Source: Deinococcales bacterium
GTDB lineage: Bacteria; Deinococcota; Deinococci; Deinococcales; JAAFIG01
Direction: 5' to 3'
DNA: 51,258 bases
Assembly (NCBI GenBank): GCA_025352125.1
Contig: JANXTZ010000077.1
Location: 1 to 51,258, forward strand
The notes below the pieces were generated by a model that was given only the letters and a program-made list of their open reading frames with translations, had not been told where the DNA came from and made no database searches. Positions 26,297-33,935 of this stretch are shown in pieces (position 1 is the stretch's first letter; every line of letters starts with the position of its first letter). Made by a program: the position numbers and the translations under genes.

Positions 26297-26899
26297 TTAG
26301 ATTCCACATTTTTTCAGAGTGATCTCAAATTCCTCGAGACCCGTGAACACTTCCGCATTCCAGCCAGCTCCTCGAGCAGCAGTCACATTCTCGAGCGAAT
26401 CATCCCAGAACAAAATTTCTGATGCTGGAATCTGAATTTTGTTTTGCAATGCGGTGTAAAAACCCAAATCTGGTTTGCGAAACCCGAGGTCGCTCGAGGC
26501 AAAAACGCCGTCCAAAGTGCTCGAGAATCCCATCTCGAGTTTCATGTAATTGGCGCGGTTTCGTTCTTGGTTTGTGCCGAGGTAAAACGGGATTCCTTGA
26601 GAGCGTAAAATTTGGATTTGCTCGAGTAATCCCATGTCGATATGGTGTTCATGCTCGAGCCATTGCCGAACAAAAACGTGGGGTTCAACGGTGACATTTC
26701 ACTGCTCGAGGTATCCTGGTAGCACGTCCAAAAGCTCGAGTTCGTCTGTGGTGCAAAGCTTGAATTGCCCATGGATGAATGCCATGAATTCTTGTTTTGG
26801 AATGCCGTACAATTCCAAAGCTCGAGACACAAAAAACGTTTTTGGGCACACGAGCACGCCGTCAGCATCGAAAACAATGGCTTTTATCATCTCGAGCAT
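26297..26899 (-). pseudogene. HAD-family phosphatase broken by one in-frame TGA
   Basis: Two segments in the same frame make one HAD hydrolase of about 200 residues. The N-terminal segment has the nucleophile motif VFDADGVL, the C-terminal one has the FYLGTNQ motif II, the lysine of GFRKPDLG and the acidic ILFWDDSLENV. They are split by TGA at 26699-26701 after LPGYLEQ; the sense continuation NVTVEPHVFVRQWLEHEH is intact. TGG to TGA (Trp to stop) is the likely change. Alternatively the TGA is read through or is a sequence error. Divergent from the YkgJ gene. Confidence 0.75.
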
Positions 26900-26952
26900 T
26901 TTGACATGGGTTTCAGGTTTACTTGAGCCTCAGGCTATGCTGGAAAGCACAA

Positions 26953-27699
26953 ATGCCCGTCTCTCCCACTCACCCAGATCAAGAAATCTTAACGGCAATG
27001 TCTCGAGCGTATTCGAGTTTTAATCGAAATGCCAGCGTTTGGATTGAGGGTTTCACGCGTCAGGGTGGAGAAATTCATTGCCAATCTGGTTGTTTTCACT
27101 GTTGTAATTTTCCGATTCGGGTCAGTCTCGCTGAGGCGTTGTTGACCGCCTCGCAACTCAATCTCGAGCAGTTGGAATCCGTGAAATTCCACGCGCAAAA
27201 GGTGCTCGAGAATGCGCGTACAGCCTCGAGTTGGGATGAATATTTTTCGCGGCATCGCCAGGAGGTTGGATTCTGCCCTTTGCTAGACCGAACAACGGGC
27301 GCTTGCGGGGCTTACGAGGCACGCCCTGGGCGTTGCCGCGATACATTCAGCGCCTTCAGCGCCGAGTATTGCAAGGTCGGGACGCTCGAGCATTTAAACC
27401 GCAAAGACCGTGTATCGTACCAACGCGCTGTGAAAGTCAATCCCGCCACCGATGGTCTGAGCCATTACGTCGCGCCGCTCGAGGATTTGGGCGTGAGCAT
27501 CTGGGAGGTTGCCAGCCGTCAGATGCGACAGTCTTGGGATTTGGAAGTCTGGGGCGATTTTTGGGTGCTCACAACCCTTTGCCAGGACGAGGCGTTCATG
27601 GCGGCAATTCGAGCGGGGCAAGTAAAATCCGCCTCGAGACGCGCCACGAACTTGGGTTTGTGGCATGTCGAGATCGTGCAGATTGAAGCCAGCAGGTAA
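26953..27699 (+). CDS. YkgJ-family cysteine-cluster protein
   Basis: About 248 residues. The cysteine set CQSGCFHCC, FCPLLDRTTGACGAYEARPGRCR fits the YkgJ/UPF0153 zinc/iron-chelate binding family, thought to coordinate a metal cluster. The rest is helical with conserved tryptophans. No function is established for the family. Start at 26953 (MPVSPTHP) is preferred; an in-frame start at 26923 would overlap the promoter region. Confidence 0.8.
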   Translation: MPVSPTHPDQEILTAMSRAYSSFNRNASVWIEGFTRQGGEIHCQSGCFHCCNFPIRVSLAEALLTASQLNLEQLESVKFHAQKVLENARTASSWDEYFSRHRQEVGFCPLLDRTTGACGAYEARPGRCRDTFSAFSAEYCKVGTLEHLNRKDRVSYQRAVKVNPATDGLSHYVAPLEDLGVSIWEVASRQMRQSWDLEVWGDFWVLTTLCQDEAFMAAIRAGQVKSASRRATNLGLWHVEIVQIEASR

Positions 27700-27809
27700 A
27701 TCAGAGAAGCTTCTTTGCATAATCTTCAATTTGCGTTGATTTAAACTTCGCGCTCGAATTTTAAACTTCTGGCATCTCGAGGATTCTCGGGGCTTCAGGA
27801 GGTTTTTTT

Positions 27810-28901
27810 ATGGCTGCCAGCACATTCAATCGAACACCAATCTCAACGCTCGAGTTTCCACGGTTTCAAAGCATTGGCGCGGGTTTCTTCTTGCTTGGCG
27901 TGTTCGCCACTTTTTTTGGGTTGGGTTGGGATGTGCAGTGGCATTCCGATGTCGGTCCTGACACGTTCTGGACTTTGCCGCACAGCATTTTATACTTTGG
28001 CGCGGCGCTCAGTGGTTTTGCCTGTTTGACGGTGGTGTTGATCTCGAGCTTTGCCTCTCGAGAAATCCGCAAACTGCCTGGCATGATCCCGATCTTGGGC
28101 GGCATGTTTTACGCGCCCATCGGTTTTATCGTCGGTGGTTTCGGCGCGGCTGGATTTTTAAGTTTTGGTTTGTTCGATCAATACTGGCATGGTCTGTTTG
28201 GGTTTGATGTCTCGATCAGTTCGCCGCCGCACATGGGCTTGATTTTCAGTTACATCATGGCGGTTTCGGGCTGTGTGCTCGTGTTCATTCAGGGACGCGA
28301 AACCAAAACGCTGTCTTTTGTGATCGCCACGGCATTGGCGCTGGGTTTCACATTGCCATTCGTGCAAATGAACCTTTCAGAATTCAACCTCGAGATTGGT
28401 TTGTTTTTGTTCCCAGCACTTTTTTTACCGCTCGGCATGTTGTTTGTGGCGTCGGTCACACGTCAGCCTTGGATGCTGTTTGTCATGACTTTGGTGTTTG
28501 CCTCGTTCCGGTATCTGTGCTGGTTTGTCTTTCCGATCATCACCTCGGGTTATGCCGGTTTCTTGGGTTTGTCCCTGCGCGATCAACCGTCTGGCATTCC
28601 GACCATTCCGTACCTGATGCCAATGCTGCTGCCACTTGCGGGTCTGATCTCGGGTGGCATTTTGGTTTTTGCCAAATCTCGAGGTTGGCGAGTCATTCCC
28701 AGCGTGCTGCTGGCTGGAGGTCTGGCTGCACCATTTTTTTACATTGATTTGTTGCTGGGGCAATTCGTGCAATCCTTCCCAACTGGTTTGGTCGGCGTGG
28801 CACTTTTGGGCGCATTGGGCGCTTGGCTGGGTTGGCAATTGGGTGTCGTGGCGCGTCATGCGAACCGTGAACTCGAGCAGATTCAGGGCGTGCAATCATG
28901 A
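27810..28901 (+). CDS. Polytopic membrane protein of unknown function
   Basis: 363 residues with about nine membrane helices. A conserved-looking polar loop DVQWHSDVGPDTFWTLPH, and SPPHMG, carry His/Asp residues that could bind metal or haem. A CAGGAGGT ribosome site precedes the ATG. The stop overlaps the start of the next, exported protein, so they likely form a pair. Family not recognised beyond membrane protein. Confidence 0.8.
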   Translation: MAASTFNRTPISTLEFPRFQSIGAGFFLLGVFATFFGLGWDVQWHSDVGPDTFWTLPHSILYFGAALSGFACLTVVLISSFASREIRKLPGMIPILGGMFYAPIGFIVGGFGAAGFLSFGLFDQYWHGLFGFDVSISSPPHMGLIFSYIMAVSGCVLVFIQGRETKTLSFVIATALALGFTLPFVQMNLSEFNLEIGLFLFPALFLPLGMLFVASVTRQPWMLFVMTLVFASFRYLCWFVFPIITSGYAGFLGLSLRDQPSGIPTIPYLMPMLLPLAGLISGGILVFAKSRGWRVIPSVLLAGGLAAPFFYIDLLLGQFVQSFPTGLVGVALLGALGAWLGWQLGVVARHANRELEQIQGVQS

Positions 28902-29422
28902 AATGGTTGACTCGGGTTTTGATTGTTGTTCTGGTATTTCTTGGCAATCTCAGTTTTGCCGAAGAGATCATCAAGCACCGCGAAACGGTTCAAGTTGGAC
29001 CGTACCAACTCGAGGTTGGATTCTCGCAGTATCCTGTTCGTGCCGAGCGTTCGTTGGACATCACCTTCACGCCAGTCGATGGTATTCAAGGCTTATCGGG
29101 AACAACCAAGTTCAAGTTGGCGAATTCTAAAATCAGCATTGACCAGGACTTGGTGCGGTTCACCAAAAACCGCAGCATCTGGGGTTACGACCTGATTTCA
29201 ATTCCCAAAAAAGGCACCTGGAACCTCGAGTTTACCATCAATGGCAAGCAAGGAAAGGGCGTTGGCAACCTCAAACTCGAGGTGCTGGAACGTCCGGCGG
29301 GTCCTTCGGTGGCACTCACCCAACCGCTCGGGTTGATCCCAATTTTGGCGGTCTTGATTCTGGCAACTCGAGCTTGGTGGCGGGTGCGTCCAACGCGTCA
29401 TGCGGAAGCCAATGGCTGGTGA
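28898..29422 (+). CDS. Exported protein with Ig-like region and C-terminal anchor
   Basis: 174 residues: signal peptide (ending near LSFAEE), a beta-rich domain (QVGPYQLEVGFSQYPVRAERSLDITFTP) and a C-terminal membrane helix (LGLIPILAVLILATRAWWR) with a basic tail. The layout resembles FixH/YtkA-like periplasmic domains. Overlaps the preceding membrane protein by four bases. Function unknown. Confidence 0.75.
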   Translation: MKWLTRVLIVVLVFLGNLSFAEEIIKHRETVQVGPYQLEVGFSQYPVRAERSLDITFTPVDGIQGLSGTTKFKLANSKISIDQDLVRFTKNRSIWGYDLISIPKKGTWNLEFTINGKQGKGVGNLKLEVLERPAGPSVALTQPLGLIPILAVLILATRAWWRVRPTRHAEANGW

Positions 29423-29455
29423 GACTCGAGTGATATTTTTGAGAGTTACACCCAT

Positions 29456-29461
29456 TAGACT
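29456..29461 (+). promoter_or_regulatory. -10 box TAGACT, leaderless start of cystatin gene
   Basis: TAGACT six bases before ATG 29468. Confidence 0.6.
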
Positions 29462-29467
29462 GTGTGG

Positions 29468-29818
29468 ATGAAAAAACTTTTGTGGCTCGCGGTTGGAATC
29501 GTGTTTTTTGGCAGTGTTACGGCGCAGATTGCGGGTGGTTACGGAACGGCTGATGTCAAAGACCCTCAAGTGATGGCGGCAGCAAAATTTGCGGTCAGTG
29601 CGCAAAACTCCAAACTCAAACGAACTGGCAGCCGTGCCTACACGCTGCTCGAGATCAGCAGAGCCGAAATGCAGGTGGTGGCGGGACTGAATTTTCACGT
29701 GTGCATCAAAACCAAACTTGGTACGAGTATTCGCAGCAGCGAGGCGGTGGTGTATCAAGATTTGCAACAAAAACTGAGTTTAACTTCGTGGGATTGGAAG
29801 AAATGCAGCATCAAATAA
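29468..29818 (+). CDS. Secreted cystatin-like cysteine protease inhibitor
   Basis: 116 residues: signal peptide to about TAQ, then a cystatin domain. The N-terminal Gly pair (GGYG), an ALL-helix-like segment KFAVSAQNSK, and the first inhibitory loop QVVAG (consensus QxVxG) followed by NFHVCIKT strand fit the family; a Trp (SWDWKKC) falls where the second loop would be. Cystatins block papain-like proteases. Few bacterial cases are described. Its target could be a host or predator protease, or an endogenous one. Single gene, leaderless start. Confidence 0.8.
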   Translation: MKKLLWLAVGIVFFGSVTAQIAGGYGTADVKDPQVMAAAKFAVSAQNSKLKRTGSRAYTLLEISRAEMQVVAGLNFHVCIKTKLGTSIRSSEAVVYQDLQQKLSLTSWDWKKCSIK

Positions 29819-29886
29819 AATAAAACTCGAGCCATGCCTGTACTTAGCCTGACTCGAGGGAGGCATATTTCTTGTCGCTCGAGCAA

Positions 29887-29892
29887 TAGACT
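29887..29892 (+). promoter_or_regulatory. -10 box TAGACT, leaderless start of small membrane protein gene
   Basis: TAGACT six bases before ATG 29899. Confidence 0.6.
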
Positions 29893-29898
29893 GAATCA

Positions 29899-30354
29899 AT
29901 GACACCGCAAATTTCGCATTTCGCCAGCCGCTCGAGGCTCAAACCCGCACCTTGGATGAAATGGGTTTTGTTCGCGGCGGCGGCGTACAATGCGCTTTGG
30001 GGCGCTTGGGTTGGCTTGTTTCCCAAGGCGTCATTTGATCTGCTTGGCATGACCGCACCAGCCTATCTGCCTTTGTGGCAAAGCGTCGGTTTGATGGTCG
30101 GGTGTTATGCAATTGGTTATTTTATTGCGGCGTTCGATGCCTACCAGTACTGGGCGCTGGTTTTGGTTGGCTTGATTGGCAAAGTGCTCGGTCCCTTGGG
30201 CATGATTTACGCCGTGACCAGTCATCAATTGCCGCTCGAGTTCGCTTGGAACAATTTGACCAACGACGTGATCTGGTGGATTCCATTCTTCTTGATCTTG
30301 CGTGGCGCTTACCGAGCATATCTCGAGCAGGATGCGCCAAACAAAAGCCACTGA
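29899..30354 (+). CDS. Small four-helix membrane protein
   Basis: 151 residues with four predicted membrane helices and a short basic N-terminus (FASRSRLKPAPWMKW). The pattern WGAWVGLFPKASFDLLGM is seen in small membrane proteins of unknown function. Single transcription unit by its leaderless promoter. Confidence 0.7.
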   Translation: MTPQISHFASRSRLKPAPWMKWVLFAAAAYNALWGAWVGLFPKASFDLLGMTAPAYLPLWQSVGLMVGCYAIGYFIAAFDAYQYWALVLVGLIGKVLGPLGMIYAVTSHQLPLEFAWNNLTNDVIWWIPFFLILRGAYRAYLEQDAPNKSH

Positions 30355-30428
30355 TTTAATTTCAGCCATCGCATGTTTTTCATGGATGGGCTTTTATCAT
30401 GAACACTGTGCGTCATTGGAGGAAATTC

Positions 30429-31070
30429 ATGCGAAAAGCGCTGGTCTTATTGGGATTATTAATGTCTTTTGCGTTGGCTCAACAAAAACCCGAAGTGCTG
30501 CTGGTTCAGGGAGATTTGTGGTTGAAAAACTCGAGCGGCGGGCAGTTGAGTCGTTTGACCAATTATGGTCACAATTTCACGCCAGTCACCTCTTCGGACG
30601 GCTTGTGGGTCGCGTACTTGTCCGTACCCGAATTTGCACTCAAATACGCGCAAAACGACACGTTCACCAACGTTTGGTTGATGAATTTAAAAACCAAAAA
30701 GTCAACTCGTATTGGCGGGGACGCAACCAAGAATTTTGCCAGACGCGGCGCTTTAACTTGGTCGGCGGACAACAAGGCTGTGGCTTGGGTCAAGTTGGCA
30801 AAGGACAGCAAAGCAGTGGTCGTGTACAACCTGGCAAAGGCAAAAAATGTTGAGACACCTTTTAAAGTGACCGATGGCAGCGTGGGTTTAAATTTTTCCA
30901 GTGATGGCTCGAGCGATGAACTGTATGGCATGACCCTCGAGTGGGTCAAAACCAATTTTTGCGTGACCCAAACCAATGAAAGTCAGCTTACTTTTAACCC
31001 CAATGTGTTGGGTGGTGTGGGATTATCAACCTCTGGTCAAGTTTCCCAAAACGCTTGCGGTGGCGGCTGA
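30429..31070 (+). CDS. Secreted TolB/PD40-like beta-propeller protein
   Basis: 213 residues. Signal peptide MRKALVLLGLLMSFALAQ, then repeats of the type LVQGDLWLKNSSGGQLSRLTN, PVTSSDGLWVAYLS, VWLMNLKTKKSTRIGG and LTWSADNKAVAWVKLA, typical WD40-like PD40 blades. Only about three blades are present, so the propeller is short or completed by oligomerisation. TGGAGGA sets the ATG at 30429, ten codons inside the longest frame. The C-terminal part with Cys pairs is unassigned. Confidence 0.75.
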   Translation: MRKALVLLGLLMSFALAQQKPEVLLVQGDLWLKNSSGGQLSRLTNYGHNFTPVTSSDGLWVAYLSVPEFALKYAQNDTFTNVWLMNLKTKKSTRIGGDATKNFARRGALTWSADNKAVAWVKLAKDSKAVVVYNLAKAKNVETPFKVTDGSVGLNFSSDGSSDELYGMTLEWVKTNFCVTQTNESQLTFNPNVLGGVGLSTSGQVSQNACGGG

Positions 31071-31100
31071 GCATTTTGATTTGAAAAAATCTGTTTGGCT

Positions 31101-32393
31101 TTAACGCAGGCGCTCGAGCACTTCAAAAAACTTGGGGAACGTTTTTGTCACGCACCCAGGTTCGAGAATCGTGATGCCTCTGGCGCGTAACCCCAGCACG
31201 GCGAAACCCATTGCCATGCGGTGATCGTCGTAGGTTTGAATTCTGGCGGGTTTTGGTATGCCTGGGTGAATGACCATGCCGTCGGGTTCTTCGATGGCAT
31301 TGATTCCCAGGCGTTGCAATTCGCGCACGACAGCGCCAATGCGGTCGGTCTCTTTGCGGCGAATAAAGCCGATGCCGGTCATGCGGGTCGGACTCGAGGC
31401 GAATGGCGCGATGGCAGCCAGGGTTTGGGCGGTGTCAGAGATTTGGCTCATGTCAATGTCGACGCCGCGCAAGTTTGTTGTGCCGATCACTTCGGTTTGC
31501 ATATCGGTCTGGTTGACCGTGCAACCCATCTGCTCGAGCACGCGCACAAAATTTAAATCACCTTGCAAGCTGTTGCTGCCCAGTCCCGGCACGACCACGC
31601 GCCCACCTGTGATGGCAGCGGCGGCAAAGAAGTAACTGGCGGCGCTGGCGTCGGGTTCGACGGTGTAATGGGTGGCGCTGTACTCGCCTGGTTTGACAAT
31701 AAAGCGCTCGAAGTTTTGTATCTCGAGTTCAATCCCGAACGCCTTCATGGTCTGACCTGTCACCTCGAGGTACGGTTTGGAGACGAGTTCGCCCTCCACC
31801 TCGAGCGTGATGCCGTTTTCAAAATAGGGTGCGCTCATCAAAAGGGCGCTGAAGACTTGGCTGGTCAGGTCGCCGCGCATTTTTACGTTGCCGCCGCGCA
31901 AGCCGTTTGCCACAATCCGAATTGGAGGGCAACCTGTGTCATGAATGCTCGAGGCTCGAGCGCCCAAGGTGTTCAAAGCCTCAAGAAGTGGTTGAATCGG
32001 GCGTTTTTGCATGGCTGGCACGCCATCAAGCTCGAATGTACCGCGTCCGAGTGCCATGAGCGGTGCTAAGAATCTTGCGGTTGTGCCAGAGTTCCCAACA
32101 AAAACTTTTGCCGCGTCAGTTGGAATCATCCCGTTTAAACCCTGCACCGAAAAAGTATTGTTTTCTTCATCGCCACGGATTTCAAAACCAAGCTCGAGAA
32201 GCGCCTGGGTCATGTAATGCGTGTCATCGGAAAACAATGCGCCTGTCAATAGACTGTTGCCATTCGCCAGTGCCGCGATAGGAAGTGCGCGGTTGGTGTA
32301 AGACTTGGAACCTGGCGGCGTGACGGTGGCATTGATTGGATGCTCGAGCGGTACTATCTCGAGTTCGGTTGGGAAGTGGTCGGCGTTGCTCAT
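31101..32393 (-). CDS. aroA: 3-phosphoshikimate 1-carboxyvinyltransferase (EPSP synthase)
   Basis: Shikimate-pathway enzyme of 430 residues joining PEP to shikimate-3-phosphate. Motifs: PPGSKSYTNRAL at the N-terminus, FVGNSGTTARFL, KRPIQPLLEAL, a DASAASYF segment, RRKETDRI and DDHRMAMGFAV near the C-terminus. MurA is excluded by the shikimate-type SKS and DDHRMAM motifs. -10 box TATTCT on the minus strand lies eight bases upstream. Confidence 0.93.
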   Translation of the reverse strand: MSNADHFPTELEIVPLEHPINATVTPPGSKSYTNRALPIAALANGNSLLTGALFSDDTHYMTQALLELGFEIRGDEENNTFSVQGLNGMIPTDAAKVFVGNSGTTARFLAPLMALGRGTFELDGVPAMQKRPIQPLLEALNTLGARASSIHDTGCPPIRIVANGLRGGNVKMRGDLTSQVFSALLMSAPYFENGITLEVEGELVSKPYLEVTGQTMKAFGIELEIQNFERFIVKPGEYSATHYTVEPDASAASYFFAAAAITGGRVVVPGLGSNSLQGDLNFVRVLEQMGCTVNQTDMQTEVIGTTNLRGVDIDMSQISDTAQTLAAIAPFASSPTRMTGIGFIRRKETDRIGAVVRELQRLGINAIEEPDGMVIHPGIPKPARIQTYDDHRMAMGFAVLGLRARGITILEPGCVTKTFPKFFEVLERLR

Positions 32394-32471
32394 TGGATTT
32401 TAGAATACCGTGATCTGAACAATCAAAACTTGTATCTTGTCTAGGCACTCGATCAATTTCTCAACTCGAGC

Positions 32472-32477
32472 TATACT
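32472..32477 (+). promoter_or_regulatory. -10 box TATACT, leaderless start of second Uma2 gene
   Basis: TATACT six bases before ATG 32484. Confidence 0.65.
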
Positions 32478-32483
32478 GAATTT

Positions 32484-33044
32484 ATGCTTCGTGAAGCACC
32501 TGTCAAAACCGTGACCACGTTCGAGGAATTCCTCGAGTTTGAAAGCCGCTCTGAAGAACGCCACGAGTTTGTGGATGGTAACTTGTTTATCATGGCGGGT
32601 GGAACAGATCGACATAATTTGATTGCTTTGTTGCTGATTTCTATGGTTTTCCAACACGCATTAAAACGTGGGTTTTATACGTTTAATGATGTGATACTCG
32701 AAACTCCTTCAGGGCATGGTTATTATCCTGATGTTTACTGGGTCAAGCAAAATGCCGAAAAACAAGCTCGAGTTCAATATCATGCAACCATTATCATTGA
32801 AGTGCTGTCAAACAGCACCGAATTGATTGATCGCGGCGAGAAATGGCAGGCGTATCAACAGATTCCCAGCCTCGAGCAGTACGTGTTGCTCTCGCAGAAA
32901 GAACCACTTGCCGAGGTTTTTACCAGGGACGGCAGCGACTGGCGTTACAAGAAACTCGATGGCGATGCGGCACTGGTGTTTGCAAGTTTAGAGTTTGAAG
33001 TCAAGCTCTCGAGTTTGTTCGAGAACCTGCCGCCACTGGAATAA
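32484..33044 (+). CDS. Uma2 family (DUF820) protein, second copy
   Basis: 186 residues with the fuller Uma2 layout: FEEFLEFESRSEERHEFVDGNLFIMAGGT, YYPDVYW (Asp), IIIEVLSNSTELIDRGEKWQAYQ (Glu-x-Leu and the downstream Lys) and a SLEQYVLLSQ stretch. It is not close to the copy at 9144 in sequence, so it is a separate member of an expanded family rather than a recent duplicate. Confidence 0.88.
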   Translation: MLREAPVKTVTTFEEFLEFESRSEERHEFVDGNLFIMAGGTDRHNLIALLLISMVFQHALKRGFYTFNDVILETPSGHGYYPDVYWVKQNAEKQARVQYHATIIIEVLSNSTELIDRGEKWQAYQQIPSLEQYVLLSQKEPLAEVFTRDGSDWRYKKLDGDAALVFASLEFEVKLSSLFENLPPLE

Positions 33045-33045
33045 A

Positions 33046-33780
33046 TCACAAATCTGACCCGCGCTCATTCACGTCCCAAACAGGATGCACCCGCCTGAAG
33101 GTTTCAACAACAATTCGTTCTGCCATTCTCGAGAGAAAACCGACGGTGGAAAGTGCCTGTGTCCTGTGTGCGGCAATGGCACGAAGTTTTTGCGGCAGGT
33201 AATCGCGGACATCGCGGTGATGCGTGGCTGGCACGAAGGTATCTGCCCAGTCTGGGTTCATTAGGGTTGGCGAGGCAAAGTGATAAAGCCGTGTTCCTGT
33301 CTCGAGCAGGTCAGTGTTGTGTAAAGCCGCCATCATGATCTGGTGGCTGGCGATGTGGTCTGGGTGACGGTTGCCTCCATCGGGCGCAAAACCCATCAGG
33401 ACTTTGGGACGCAGCGTCTCGAGTTCGGTTGTGACCCTTGCAACCACCGCGTCTCGAGGAACGTCTTGCAGACCGCCAACGAAGCTTCCTGGGATGCTGG
33501 TGACGTATTGTTCACTTCGAGAGACGGGCGCGGCATCTGGGTATTCGTAGTGCGAGAAGTGCTTGATGCCGAGGTGTTTGACGCTCTCGAGCAATTCCTG
33601 GGCACGAAATTCTGGCAGGTCTTCTTGAAGGCAAAGTTCCAAGGAGCGCCCCGATTTGCCTTTTGTCAGGGTGATCAGTCCAGTCTCGAGTCCTTTGGCG
33701 GCGTATTCGGCGAAGGTGCCGCCAGTGCCGTAGCATTCGTCGTCGGGGTGCGCCACAATCAGCATCAGGTCTATTGCCAT
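33046..33780 (-). CDS. PIG-L/LmbE family deacetylase, possible BshB
   Basis: 244 residues from Met at 33780 (MAIDLMLIVAHPDDE). Zinc ligands: HPDDE at the N-terminus and HPDH in GNRHPDHIASH. The family removes acetyl from N-acetylglucosamine conjugates; BshB-type members act in bacillithiol synthesis, which some relatives of the suspected lineage make. The other bsh genes are not in this window, so the substrate is open. The longer open frame upstream lacks start signals. Confidence 0.85.
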   Translation of the reverse strand: MAIDLMLIVAHPDDECYGTGGTFAEYAAKGLETGLITLTKGKSGRSLELCLQEDLPEFRAQELLESVKHLGIKHFSHYEYPDAAPVSRSEQYVTSIPGSFVGGLQDVPRDAVVARVTTELETLRPKVLMGFAPDGGNRHPDHIASHQIMMAALHNTDLLETGTRLYHFASPTLMNPDWADTFVPATHHRDVRDYLPQKLRAIAAHRTQALSTVGFLSRMAERIVVETFRRVHPVWDVNERGSDL

Positions 33781-33935
33781 AGGTTCGCACGATAACGCAT
33801 TTTTGATTCTTGTGATGTCAGCCCGACTGCCGAGGGCAAAAATGAAAATGATGGTGGTCACACTTTTGCGTCTGAAACATCAGAAAATCGCCATTTCACA
33901 AACAATTGTGAGTGTTGGGTTAGTCTAAAGTCGCC

